This document shows, one piece after another, positions 40,669 to 49,605 of a stretch of 64,000 nt of DNA. Each line of letters begins with the position of its first letter. The first letter of the stretch is position 1. The position numbers and the translations under genes were made by a program. A model generated the notes under the pieces. It saw only the letters and a list, made by a program, of their open reading frames with translations, did not search any database and was not told where the DNA came from. The stretch is from Aurantiacibacter suaedae (lineage in GTDB: Bacteria; Pseudomonadota; Alphaproteobacteria; Sphingomonadales; Sphingomonadaceae), in assembly GCF_005434915.1 (NCBI RefSeq), contig NZ_SKCG01000002.1:124948-188947 (forward strand), written 5' to 3'.

Positions 40669-43600
40669 TCAGCAGCTGCCGTCTTCGCAGAAGCTTTCGA
40701 TGGATTCGAACCCGGCCTGGCCACCGAACTGCCTATTCTCGCCGAAGCTGCCCGAGCCGAGGAGCGAGCCTTCGCCCGAGGTGCCCAGGTCGCCATAAAG
40801 CGCGCCCGCGGTGATGTCCGGCGTGGGGCCGGAGACAATCGGGGCAGGGGTCGGTTCGGGCTCGGGTTCGGGCTCCGGAGTAGGCTCAGGGTTCGGGCCG
40901 GGCTCCGGAGTGGGCTCGGGGTTCGGAGTGGGCTCCGGAGTAGGCTCGGGGTTCGGGCCGGGCTCAGGCGTCGGGTTTGCAGCGCTGACCACGGTCAGGG
41001 CCGTGGCGTTGCCCTGTGCCTGCTGCTCGGTCACCGTGTAGTTGTCGCTTGCACCCACACCCGATCCGGTGATCGCATAGCTGCCCGCCTCGCTGTTGCT
41101 GTCCGCCGGAGTGGCCCAGCTGACCGTGCCGCTCAGTTCATCGCCGTTGACGAGGCCTTCGCTCGATACCGTGCCATCAAGCGCCGGCACAGCGCCGCCC
41201 ACCGTCATCCGGGTGCCATTGGCAGTGTAGATCACAGTCAGCGCGCGCGGGGTGATGCTCAGCGCGTTGGCATTGGCATCGGCCTGCACGGTGGTGACCT
41301 TGTAGTTGGCGTTCGCGTTCAGGCCCGAACCAGTGATGGCATAGGAACCGACATTGCTTTTGCCATTGGCGGTGGTGATCCAGCTTGCCGTACCGCCCAG
41401 CTCATCGCCATTGACCAGGCCTTCGCTCGACACCTCACCAGAGAGGCCCGCAATCGCATCGCCATAGATGCTGTTGGCCGCATTGGCAGTGTAGATCACG
41501 GTCAGCGCACGCGGGGTGATGCTCAGCGCCTTGGCGTTGCTCTCAGCCTGCACGAAGGTGATATCGTAATTGGCGTTTGCGCCAGTGACACTACCGGTGA
41601 CGGCATAGGAGCCGACATCGCTTTTGCCATTGGCGGTGGTGGTCCAGCTGGCCGTGCCGCCAAGTTCGTCGCCGTTGACAAGACCTATGATCGACGCGCC
41701 GCCAGAAAGGCCCGAAATCGCATCGCCATAGATGCTGGTGCGAGAAGTGGCTTTCAAGGTCACGGTCAGCGCACGCGGGGTAATCGTCAGCGCCTTGGCG
41801 TTGCTCTCAGCCTGCACGAAGGTGAAGGTGTAGTTGCCGCTATGTGCCGAAAGGCCCGAGCCATTGATCGCGTAGCTGCCCACATTGCTGGTCTGGCCTG
41901 CCTCGGTGGCGAAGGCCGCCGTCCCGGTGGTGACGCCAGCCAGCGTATCGCTGCCCTGCAAACCGCTTGCCGTGGCAGTGCCGGTCACGCCCAAAATCGC
42001 ATCGCCATAGATGCTGCTCGCAGTATCGGCAGTGTAGGTCACGGTCAGCGCAGCTGGATCGATGGTCAGTTTCGCCACCCCATCGAACACAAGGTCATAG
42101 CCTTGCTGACCCGAATAGAGGCCAGTGATGTCGGAATAGGTGCCCGCGTTGGTTCCGCGGATTGTCGCCGAGCCCATCACCAGGCCTGGGTCAGCATCGT
42201 CCGGCAAGGTGACGGTCGGGGTGAGGCTCCGCTCCAGGCCATTGTAGGTGAACGTGCTGGCACCTGATGTCGCAACCGACAATTGCGTCATGAAGGCCTT
42301 CAGCAGCGGAAGCGTATCGCCATCATACATCCGCCAGACCTTGTCCTGTCCGCCGACTGTATCGATGTCGCTCACGCCGCCGGTGGCGAAGTTGCTCCAG
42401 GCGCTGGCCTTGAAGGCGTAGTTGGCCTCGCCAGATTTGGTTGGATCGCTGGTGACGGCAGAGATGTTGGTGATCGTGCCCTCTGAACGTCCGATAGCCT
42501 CGATTTGACCTGTCGAATAGCTGTCCCAATAGGCGTTGCTAACGGTGCCATCCGACCATTGCCGGCCCACCAGTCCGCCGACATAGGTCCCTGATCCAGA
42601 GACCGCACCGGTCGCATAGACATTGCTGATCGTCATGTTTTGAGCGGCAAACCCGATTAGCCCGCCAACATTGTTCCCTGTTCCATAGACCGCGCCGGTC
42701 GCATAGACATTGGTGATCGTTGAACCATTGGCATACCCGACCAGCCCGCCGACATAGTTCCCTGTGCCAGAGACCGCACCGGTCGCATAGACATTGCTGA
42801 TCGTTGAGTTATCGGCCCTCCCCGCCAGACCGCCGGCAGACAAAGTTCCATCAATAGAACCGCCTGCCAGTCCGATGTTCTGGATCACAGCTTCAGACGC
42901 CCGCCCGAAGAAGCCACCGAATTCTTGGCCTGGCCGCTTGATGACAAGGTTGGAGATAACATGGCCCTGCCCATCGAATGTGCCGGTGAAGGCGCCGCTG
43001 CTGTCTCCAATCGGCGACCAGCCCGCGCTGCTCCACATTCCGGCATAGCTTGCGGCATCGCCTTCGGTAACTGCGCCGGTTTGCGAAAGGTCGATATCCG
43101 CGCCGAGCGTGTAGCTGGCGGCAAGGTCCATTGCCATCAGCTGCAACTGGTGCGAATTGGTGATTTCGGTGGCATATTCCCAGCGCCCGAAGGGCCGGGT
43201 GGAGCCCTCGATCATGAACCAGTCGTTGGTGAAATTGAAATTGGCATAGGCGCTTTGCTTGAACGCGTAATTTGCGGCGCCCGATTGCGAGGGGTCGCTG
43301 GTGACGGCCGAGACATTGGTAACGTCGGAGTAATACTCACTCCCGATCGCCTTGGCCTGCCCTGCCGAATAGCTGTCCCAATAGCTGTCGCTGATCTCCC
43401 CATTGTCGTCAGACCCGACCAGCCCGCCGACAAAACTAGTTCCAGAGACCGCGCCGGTCGCATAGGCATTGCTGATCGTTCCGGAGGTGGCATACCCGAC
43501 CAGTCCACCGACACCGTTTTGTCCAGAGACCGCGCCGGTCGCATAGGCATTGCGGATCGTTCCCTCTTCGACATACCCGACCAGTCCGCCGACACCTCTT

Positions 43601-45564
43601 TCTCCAGAGACCGCGCCGGTCGCATAGGCATTGCGGATCTTTCCAAATAAGGCATACCCGACCAGCCCGCCGACATATCTCGCTCCAGATATCGAACCGC
43701 CTTCCATACCGACATGGGAGATGGTCGCGAGTTGGGTATAGCCGAACAGGCCGATGTAATGCTGAGAGGGACGATCAATCATCAGGCTGGAGATGACATG
43801 GCCCTGGCCGTTGAACTTGCCGGTGAAGGACAAAAGACCGTCACCAATAGGCGCAAAGCCCGCGCCGCTGTTCCAGTTTACCGTATCGCTGGCGTCGATA
43901 TTCTTTGACAGGGCATAGCTTCCGTCACGGTTGGTGTTCATGTCCTGCAGGTCCTGCAGGGTGTTCACCAGCATCCACGAGGTGAGCGTTCCGTTCGTGA
44001 CATTGCCGCTAAAGTCGGTCGGGTTCGCATAGTCGGTCGGATTGTAATAGATATCGACGGTGCTGCCAGCGCCGCTCAGGCTGGCGCTCGCGCCGCTGAA
44101 CGTAACGGTGCCGCTGCCGGTGCCCATGTTGTCGGCGCGCAGGATAAGGCCTGCACCGTCGGCCAGGCCGCTGATACCGGCATTGACGGCAATGCTGCCC
44201 GCTGCGGAAAGCTCGAGCGTCGTGGGTCTATTCCATTCCAGGTAAGCTGCAACGGTGATGTTGCCTGCCTGGTTGCCCCCCGATCCGGTGGATACGGTGA
44301 CATTAGCCTTTTCCAGGGCCATTCTCAGGTCAAAGGCATTGATTACGCTGTCGTTGCCGGTCGCGGTAAAGCCCGCGCTGTTGGTGTTGTCTCCGTCCGA
44401 TATCGTCACATTATACGGATCGAGCAGCAGGTTGCCCGCCTTGCCCTTGGGCGCGAGCAGGTTGGTGGTGCCTTCGTAGGCGAGCAGCGCCTTGCCCGAT
44501 ACTTCGGCATCGCCGCCGTTGCCGCCATTGGCGCCGCCGCGTGCGGTGATCGTGCCGGCGAAGGCGGTCTTGTGGTCGGACCACAGCACCACATCGCCGC
44601 CATCGCCCCGCACCGTGGCATCGGCGCGGATGACGCTGGCCGCATCGACAGTGAGGTCGGTCGCATGGGCGAGCGGGCCGGTGCCCTGATAGCCGCCGCC
44701 GATCTCGATCGAGCCGCCGCCCAGCGTGCCCGAAGCATCGATCGTCGCGCCGGTGAGATTGATCTGATCGCCCGTCAGGCGGACCACGCCGCCCTTGCTT
44801 TCAACGCCCGTGGCGTTGATCACGCCCGAGAGGTTCACCACCCCGCGCGCCGCATCGCGCGCCGTGCCCGCGGTCAGCACCACGGTGTTCGCGTTGATCG
44901 TGCCTGCCACGTCGATATTGCCGGTGGGCAGGCCAAGCCGCAGGAACCCGTCGCCGGTAAGATCGAGCGCGCTCTGATCGCTGCCCTCCATCTTCGCGAC
45001 GCCCGCCACCAGCAAGGTGCCATCGGCAAGATCGGGGCTCATCAGGTCGGAAAGCCCCGCGCGCAGCCGCATCACCTGCGCATTGGCAGGCGCGGTAACG
45101 GTGATCGCATCGCCGCCCGCCATGAAGTCGCGGTCGGAGATGTCGAGCGTCGAGGCGGTGAAGGCAGCGGCGTTGACCGTGCCGCTCTTGGTGATGGCAA
45201 TGCCGTTGGGGTTCACGAGGAACACCTGCCCGTTGGCATTGATCTGCCCGGCAATCACGCTGGTGGCATCGCCGGTGACGCGGTTCAGCAGCGCCGACTG
45301 GGCACCCGGCTGCGCGATGTTCACCGCATTGCCTTCACCCACCGAGAAGCTGGTCCAGTTCACCACCGCGCGGTCGGAATGCTGGGTGATGTTCATATTG
45401 CCCGCCGACGGCGCGCCGATGGTGGCAGAGCCTGCCGCAACCTCGCCGCCGGTGGGCAGGTCGTTGGCCATGGCGGCGCTGGAGATGGCAGCTGTGGAGA
45501 TAGCGGTGCTCGCAAGCAGGGCTGCGCAGCGGAGCGACTTGGCGATAAGGGTCGATTTGGTCAT
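40669..45564 (-). CDS. TpsA filamentous-haemagglutinin-type exoprotein with GLUG and MBG repeats, complete
   Basis: A 1631-aa secreted protein, exported by the TpsB encoded upstream. A Sec signal ends at AMA near residue 33. The TPS domain (~34-160) has NRVTG and NPNGI. Beta-helix-type sequence follows to about residue 600. Two blocks of about four GLUG motifs each (VGGLVGY...I.NAYATGAVSG) lie near 43700-43400 and 42870-42520. Four MBG-type repeats (LTV.YTA...SIYGDA) span about 42060-40990. A Pro-Glu-rich tail (NPEPTPEPGP) leads to a C-terminus with two cysteines (CEDGSC). GGAG lies 8 nt upstream of the ATG. The first ~547 codons are duplicated at 1-1641. Probable role: adhesion, with the tail as a possible wall-spanning or anchor segment. 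Confidence 0.93.
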   Translation of the reverse strand: MTKSTLIAKSLRCAALLASTAISTAAISSAAMANDLPTGGEVAAGSATIGAPSAGNMNITQHSDRAVVNWTSFSVGEGNAVNIAQPGAQSALLNRVTGDATSVIAGQINANGQVFLVNPNGIAITKSGTVNAAAFTASTLDISDRDFMAGGDAITVTAPANAQVMRLRAGLSDLMSPDLADGTLLVAGVAKMEGSDQSALDLTGDGFLRLGLPTGNIDVAGTINANTVVLTAGTARDAARGVVNLSGVINATGVESKGGVVRLTGDQINLTGATIDASGTLGGGSIEIGGGYQGTGPLAHATDLTVDAASVIRADATVRGDGGDVVLWSDHKTAFAGTITARGGANGGNGGDAEVSGKALLAYEGTTNLLAPKGKAGNLLLDPYNVTISDGDNTNSAGFTATGNDSVINAFDLRMALEKANVTVSTGSGGNQAGNITVAAYLEWNRPTTLELSAAGSIAVNAGISGLADGAGLILRADNMGTGSGTVTFSGASASLSGAGSTVDIYYNPTDYANPTDFSGNVTNGTLTSWMLVNTLQDLQDMNTNRDGSYALSKNIDASDTVNWNSGAGFAPIGDGLLSFTGKFNGQGHVISSLMIDRPSQHYIGLFGYTQLATISHVGMEGGSISGARYVGGLVGYALFGKIRNAYATGAVSGERGVGGLVGYVEEGTIRNAYATGAVSGQNGVGGLVGYATSGTISNAYATGAVSGTSFVGGLVGSDDNGEISDSYWDSYSAGQAKAIGSEYYSDVTNVSAVTSDPSQSGAANYAFKQSAYANFNFTNDWFMIEGSTRPFGRWEYATEITNSHQLQLMAMDLAASYTLGADIDLSQTGAVTEGDAASYAGMWSSAGWSPIGDSSGAFTGTFDGQGHVISNLVIKRPGQEFGGFFGRASEAVIQNIGLAGGSIDGTLSAGGLAGRADNSTISNVYATGAVSGTGNYVGGLVGYANGSTITNVYATGAVYGTGNNVGGLIGFAAQNMTISNVYATGAVSGSGTYVGGLVGRQWSDGTVSNAYWDSYSTGQIEAIGRSEGTITNISAVTSDPTKSGEANYAFKASAWSNFATGGVSDIDTVGGQDKVWRMYDGDTLPLLKAFMTQLSVATSGASTFTYNGLERSLTPTVTLPDDADPGLVMGSATIRGTNAGTYSDITGLYSGQQGYDLVFDGVAKLTIDPAALTVTYTADTASSIYGDAILGVTGTATASGLQGSDTLAGVTTGTAAFATEAGQTSNVGSYAINGSGLSAHSGNYTFTFVQAESNAKALTITPRALTVTLKATSRTSIYGDAISGLSGGASIIGLVNGDELGGTASWTTTANGKSDVGSYAVTGSVTGANANYDITFVQAESNAKALSITPRALTVIYTANAANSIYGDAIAGLSGEVSSEGLVNGDELGGTASWITTANGKSNVGSYAITGSGLNANANYKVTTVQADANANALSITPRALTVIYTANGTRMTVGGAVPALDGTVSSEGLVNGDELSGTVSWATPADSNSEAGSYAITGSGVGASDNYTVTEQQAQGNATALTVVSAANPTPEPGPNPEPTPEPTPNPEPTPEPGPNPEPTPEPEPEPEPTPAPIVSGPTPDITAGALYGDLGTSGEGSLLGSGSFGENRQFGGQAGFESIESFCEDGSC
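40850..40975 (-). repeat. Pro-Glu coding tandem repeat near the tpsA 3' end
   Basis: Short G/C-rich units on the reading strand encode alternating PNPEPTPEP and PGPNPEP blocks, with near-exact copies about 30-36 bp apart. Such arrays are prone to slippage and often vary in copy number between strains. Confidence 0.7.
40990..42060 (-). repeat. Four MBG-type repeats of tpsA
   Basis: Repeating units of about 80 aa, each starting with (L/A)LTV.YTA or a close variant, with SIYGDAI in the middle and a GSYAI.GSG segment. Three units are highly alike in protein and DNA; the last has MTVGGAVPAL in place of SIYGDAI. The region before them (42060-42300) has an MBG-like start (FTYNGLERSLTPTVTLP). Confidence 0.75.
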
Positions 45565-47593
45565 GATAGGTGCTCCGAAGACTTAGAAGCTGAGCTGGAT
45601 GGAAAGCGAGAAGCGGCCCGGTGCGCCGGCAATGCCGTCAACCTCGGCCGCGCCATATTCGGCATTGAGGCCCCATCGGGCCCCGTCATTGCCCGCCAGG
45701 CGCACACCCGCGCCATAGGCCCAGGCCATGGTGTCGCGCCGTTCGAGCGCGCTCGGCTGCTTGAGCAGCACGCGGCCATTGGCCCCAAACACATAGGGCG
45801 CGAAGTAGATGTTCTGCGTGGTCACCGAGAACGGGAACTGCAGCTCAGCCCGCACCGCATAGCCGGTGTCGCCCTGCAACGTTCCCTGCGACAGGGTGGA
45901 GATGGCATCGCCGTGGGCAATGCCGAAGCTCTCCGAGTTGACCAGCGCATAGCCGAAGCTCGTCTGCGCCGAACCGCGCAGGCGGCCGGCAATATGCTGG
46001 GCGAAGGGCAGGTCGATCCCGGCGCTCACATTAAGCACGGTGAAGTCGGCATCGGCCCCCGCGCGCGATAGCGGCAGGGTCGGCGTGGCATCGGCTGCGC
46101 TGCGCGCGCCGGGGATGTTGAGCCCCTGCGACAGCTCCATCGCCGCGTTCATCTGCCCGCCGCCGGCAAAGGCCGTGGCAAAGTCGCCGCCCAGACGCGC
46201 CACCCGCAAGCGGTCGCGCGAGACGCCGAACTGTGTGGGCTCGATCAGGGTGATGTCTTCATTGGCGACATCGAAGGCCACGGTGCCGGTAAGCCGCGTG
46301 CTGCGGGTGAGCACGAAGGGATAGCTCAGCCGCGTGGAAAGCCGCTGGAAGTGGCTGGCAAAGCGCGGGCGGTTGATCGGCACATTGCCCGCCGTGCGCG
46401 CATCGACGCCTTCGACATTGAGCGACAGCCCGTCATTGCCGAGCGGCGCGACCACGCCCGCCGCCAGCACGCGGTTGCGCGGGCGCTTGTCGAAATAGCC
46501 ATCGGACGGATCGCCCGAAGCGCGCAGGTAGATCGTCTCACCAAGACCCAGGTTGCCGTTGAAGTTGAACCCGAGCGACAGAGCCTCGCGGCCCAGCCCG
46601 TCGCTCTGCAGGTTGTTGAAGCCGAGCGTCACGCCGAGCGGGCGATAGTCGCCCTCCACGGCAAGAATGCTCATGCCCGGCTCGCTGCCGGGAACGAGGG
46701 TCGAGCGCATGGTAAGGCCCGGCATATCGGAAGCGAGCAGCAGCTTGCGCTCGATCTGGCTGATCTTCACGCCCGGCTTGCCGACCAGCGGCTGCAAATA
46801 GGATGCGACCTTGCCCTGCATCGCAGGAGGCAGGGCTTCGGTGTTCACGGCCTCGATCTGGCCCTGCACGACGACAAGGCGCAAGGTAGCGCCATCGGCC
46901 AGATCCTGCGCGGGCACGATCACACGGGTCAGCGCCTCGCCATTGGCGGCAAAGTATCGCTCCAGCTCGTGCGCGGCTTCGAAGATCGCGGCCACCTTCA
47001 CCGGCTTGCCAAGCAGCTGCGCTTCCAGCGCGGCGACGGCAGCCGGATCGGCAACCGCGCCCTCGATGCGCACACCGCTCAGCGTAACGACAAGATCCTG
47101 CGCGCCATCGGGCACCTGGGTGGGCATATCCTGCGGAATGACGACCGGCCCGCCGGGCTGCTGCGCCACCGGCGCATAGCTGTCAGGCACGACCTGGCTG
47201 GCCGACTGGGCGAAAGCCGGAGACGCGACGAGCGCAGCCCCAAGCAGGAGAGCTTTACGAAATACCATAGTGAGCAACCCGTGATCTTGTGTGTTTACCA
47301 TAGCGTCCAAATCAATCGTGTTTACGATAAGATGGACCCCGTATTCTTGGCGGTTACTAAAGCTTGTCGAACCCATTACCGCCTTGGGAACGTACTTATT
47401 CGTTGACGGGCAAGGCGTTAGGGATGAGTTCTGGGGAAGACGATTACCGCCCCCTCCGTGAGGGCCCCTAGTTTTGCTTAAGGATGCGTTACCCAGCGCG
47501 CCGCTCCCCTCGCACCGCGGCAGCGGGCGGCCTGCGGATTATTTTGGGTGCGGCCACATTTGCGTTCCGCCAGCCAACGCGAGGCGGCGCGGA
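43924..47593. repeat. Right copy of the 3.67-kb near-identical direct repeat
   Basis: This is the partner of 1-3670, in the same orientation. The shared part covers the first ~547 codons of tpsA, all of tpsB and about 325 bp upstream of tpsB. After 47593 the sequence becomes unique and leads to tRNA-Trp about 160 bp later. The two copies bracket about 40 kb holding the type I secretion operon, the repA relic, the rml operon and the rest of the right-hand tpsA. Confidence 0.97.
45583..47268 (-). CDS. TpsB outer-membrane transporter (ShlB/FhaC/HecB family), right copy
   Basis: A 561-aa outer-membrane protein like the left copy, with the same start reasoning: the ATG at 47268 gives the signal peptide. 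It differs by a single residue (Glu in HELERY) although seven bases differ between 46968 and 47185. The POTRA region, ShlB-type barrel and terminal Phe are all present. The stop is 18 bp before the complete tpsA. Both transporters should recognise both TpsA proteins because the TPS domains are the same. Confidence 0.94.
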   Translation of the reverse strand: MVFRKALLLGAALVASPAFAQSASQVVPDSYAPVAQQPGGPVVIPQDMPTQVPDGAQDLVVTLSGVRIEGAVADPAAVAALEAQLLGKPVKVAAIFEAAHELERYFAANGEALTRVIVPAQDLADGATLRLVVVQGQIEAVNTEALPPAMQGKVASYLQPLVGKPGVKISQIERKLLLASDMPGLTMRSTLVPGSEPGMSILAVEGDYRPLGVTLGFNNLQSDGLGREALSLGFNFNGNLGLGETIYLRASGDPSDGYFDKRPRNRVLAAGVVAPLGNDGLSLNVEGVDARTAGNVPINRPRFASHFQRLSTRLSYPFVLTRSTRLTGTVAFDVANEDITLIEPTQFGVSRDRLRVARLGGDFATAFAGGGQMNAAMELSQGLNIPGARSAADATPTLPLSRAGADADFTVLNVSAGIDLPFAQHIAGRLRGSAQTSFGYALVNSESFGIAHGDAISTLSQGTLQGDTGYAVRAELQFPFSVTTQNIYFAPYVFGANGRVLLKQPSALERRDTMAWAYGAGVRLAGNDGARWGLNAEYGAAEVDGIAGAPGRFSLSIQLSF

Positions 47594-47754
47594 GAGAACC
47601 AAGCTCGAACCACGCTCTACTGACAGATTTGTTAACTGTATCCGACTTGGCGCATTATTGCGCGCACGGCGATAACCCACCGCCTGAATAAATCACTTGT
47701 CGGGAGAATGCGTGCCATCCGGGCGAGCCAGAAGACGATGGCCCGAAAAAGAAA
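47594..47754. other. Short unique region between the repeat border and tRNA-Trp
   Basis: About 160 bp following the abrupt end of the repeat. I see no gene, no inverted repeat resembling an insertion-sequence end and no attachment-site-like duplication. Confidence 0.5.
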
Positions 47755-47830
47755 TGGCAGGGGTGACAGGATTCGAACCCGTGGCCCTCGGTTTTGGAGA
47801 CCGATGCTCTACCAGCTGAGCTACACCCCT
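47755..47830 (-). tRNA. trnW: tRNA-Trp (CCA anticodon)
   Basis: A 76-nt cloverleaf including an encoded 3' CCA. The acceptor arms AGGGGTG and CACCCCT pair fully, with discriminator G. D-arm GCTCAGCTGGTAGAGC, anticodon loop CTCCAAA with anticodon CCA, and T-arm GGGTTCGAATCC. The gene lies about 160 bp from the border of the direct repeat; tRNA genes are common integration sites, but no duplicated tRNA end was found at the left border. Confidence 0.97.
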
Positions 47831-47911
47831 GCATGGGCAAGGCACGCCTCTATAACGGCTTTCGTGCAATGGCAAGCGACGAGCGCGTTCTGTCTTGCTA
47901 AAGCCGACACA

Positions 47912-48610
47912 ATGTCTGGTTCGCACGTTCCTATCATCGCGCCCGAGATGCTGTTGCTCGCCTATCGCAGCGGCGTGTTCCCGATGGCCGATTCGCGCGA
48001 GGATACGGAGATCTTCTGGGTCGAGCCGCGCAAACGGGCGATCCTCCCGCTCGATGGTTTCCACTGCTCGCGCTCGCTTGCCAAGGTACTCAAGTCAGGC
48101 CGCTTCACCGTCACGGTCGACACCGACTTTGCCGGTGTGGTCGAAGCCTGTGCCGCGCCTCGCCCCGACCATCCAGAGACCTGGATCAATCCAACCATTG
48201 CCGACAGCTATGGCAACCTCCATGCACTCGGCCATGCCCACTCGGTCGAATGCCGGATCGATGGCGAACTGGTCGGCGGGCTCTATGGCGTGGCAATCGA
48301 GCGCGCGTTTTGCGGCGAATCGATGTTCAGCACCGCGCGCGACGCCTCGAAAGTGGCGCTGGCATGGCTGGTGGCGCTGATGCGCCGCGCGGGATACCGC
48401 GTGCTCGACTGCCAGTTCATCACCGACCATCTGGCCTCGCTCGGCGCTGTCGAGATCGCGCGAACAGAGTACCTGGCCCGGCTGGCGCAAGCCTGCGCGC
48501 AGCAGCCCAGGCTCAGCCTGCCTGAAGCTTACCGCGAATTGCTGGAGGAGGACACGGCTTCTTCCTCGCCCGGGAAGCGCATCGCGCAATCCTTAACCCA
48601 GACATCATAG
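47912..48610 (+). CDS. aat: Leucyl/phenylalanyl-tRNA-protein transferase
   Basis: A 232-aa cytoplasmic enzyme adding Leu or Phe to proteins with N-terminal Lys or Arg, marking them for the ClpS/ClpAP N-end rule pathway. The frame is open back through the tRNA, so I chose the ATG at 47912, which gives MSGSHVPIIAPEMLLLAYRS and a normal family length. Family blocks: YRSGVFPMAD, NPTIADSYGNLHALGHAHSV, GLYGVAIERAFCGESMFS and LDCQFITDHLASLGA. Its 3' end overlaps the opposing DUF2155 gene by 82 bp. Confidence 0.95.
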   Translation: MSGSHVPIIAPEMLLLAYRSGVFPMADSREDTEIFWVEPRKRAILPLDGFHCSRSLAKVLKSGRFTVTVDTDFAGVVEACAAPRPDHPETWINPTIADSYGNLHALGHAHSVECRIDGELVGGLYGVAIERAFCGESMFSTARDASKVALAWLVALMRRAGYRVLDCQFITDHLASLGAVEIARTEYLARLAQACAQQPRLSLPEAYRELLEEDTASSSPGKRIAQSLTQTS

Positions 48611-49062
48611 ATCGGATGCTCGACCACGTTCAGGCCAGGCGAGTTCTTGAACAGCCAGCCAGAGAACACCCGCGTCCATACCGCCTCGCTATCGGCATCG
48701 GGCCGCTCGTTCACGTTGACCTGGACAAAGGCGCCAGTTTCGGGCGGATCTTCCCACGGCGCGGTTTTCTCGCAGGCCGAGAGGCGAATCACCACATCGT
48801 CGATCCGGCGCGCCTCGCCCGGTTTCATCTCGATATCGCGGGTTAGCGAATTGCGCTTGTTGACGATGCCGAGCGTGGCGACACGTTCGGCCATCGGCGT
48901 GCCCTGTCCGTCGGCTGCCTGCGCGCCTTCGCCCAGAGCGGGCGCGGGTTGCCGCAGTTCTTCGGGAACCTCTGTCTGCTCGGCCTCTGGCGCGGGCGGC
49001 TCCCCTCCGCAGGCGGCCAGCGCCAGCGTCAGCGTGGCCACGCCGACCGCGAGGGCTTTCAC
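48529..49062 (-). CDS. DUF2155 lipoprotein
   Basis: A 177-aa predicted lipoprotein: LTLALAACGG gives a lipobox with the Cys near residue 18. A Pro/Glu-rich linker follows, then the DUF2155 region with RIDDVVIRLSACEKTAPWED and FSGWLFKNSPGLNVVEHPIYDVWVKDC. Function unknown. The gene is commonly next to aat and the NDUFA12-type gene in alphaproteobacteria, as here. It overlaps the NDUFA12 gene by four bases and aat tail to tail. Confidence 0.9.
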   Translation of the reverse strand: MKALAVGVATLTLALAACGGEPPAPEAEQTEVPEELRQPAPALGEGAQAADGQGTPMAERVATLGIVNKRNSLTRDIEMKPGEARRIDDVVIRLSACEKTAPWEDPPETGAFVQVNVNERPDADSEAVWTRVFSGWLFKNSPGLNVVEHPIYDVWVKDCAMRFPGEEEAVSSSSNSR

Positions 49063-49454
49063 GCCTCGGGCGTCCAGGCTTCGTAGTCGCCGGTTGCGCG
49101 CGCGCGCTGGCCGCCGCGCTGAAGCGCACCTGCGGGAAGGTAGGCAGCGCCGGTGCCGGTGGCGTTGGGGCTGTAGTCAGCCTCCCAGATGCGCGGCGGG
49201 GTGAGGTGGCTTTCGGGTAGCTCGTCGTAGGAATGGTGCAGCCAGCCATGCCATTCACTCGGCACGCGGCTGGCATCGTTGGTGCCTTCGTAGATCACCC
49301 AGCGCCTTTCGCGCTGCCCCTCTTTCGGCTTGGAGCGATAATACTTGTTGCCCTGCGCGTCGGTGCCGACGTGCTCGCCATTGCGCGAGGACCACAGGAG
49401 GGTGCCGATGGTGGCGCCGTCCCACCAGGTGAAGATCTTGCCGAGGAAGCTCAT
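49059..49454 (-). CDS. NDUFA12-type NADH:ubiquinone oxidoreductase accessory subunit
   Basis: A 131-aa protein of the NDUFA12/B17.2 family, a complex I accessory subunit found in alphaproteobacteria and mitochondria. Family features: MSFLGKIFTWWDGATIGTLL, GNKYY, RRWVIYEG and the PSEWHGWLHH motif near the middle. The start at 49454 is used because it gives the family-typical N-terminus; an earlier ATG at 49490 is in frame. It sits on the inner face of the membrane arm in known complexes. Confidence 0.93.
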   Translation of the reverse strand: MSFLGKIFTWWDGATIGTLLWSSRNGEHVGTDAQGNKYYRSKPKEGQRERRWVIYEGTNDASRVPSEWHGWLHHSYDELPESHLTPPRIWEADYSPNATGTGAAYLPAGALQRGGQRARATGDYEAWTPEA

Positions 49455-49502
49455 GTTCGCGCGGTTAGCCGATTCTGTCGGCTCCGCCAAGCGTCAAGCA
49501 AA

Positions 49503-49517
49503 CGACCCGAAGGGTCG
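49503..49517 (-). terminator. Short hairpin after the DUF192 gene
   Basis: On the leftward strand CGACCC-TTC-GGGTCG is followed by TTTGCTT. It lies between the DUF192 stop and the NDUFA12 start and could end the recX-DUF192 transcript. A second GC hairpin lies at about 49531-49546. Confidence 0.45.
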
Positions 49518-49605
49518 CAAGGGCGACTGCCCGCCCGCAGCGGGCGCAGCTTGCTGCCCATCTAGCGAGGATCTCGCGCCCGCATGGGCGTGCGACGCAC
49601 AAATA

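Noticed and set aside
47708-47911. Upstream extension of aat to 47708
   Set aside because: It would read through the tRNA-Trp gene on the opposite strand and give an N-terminus unlike the family.
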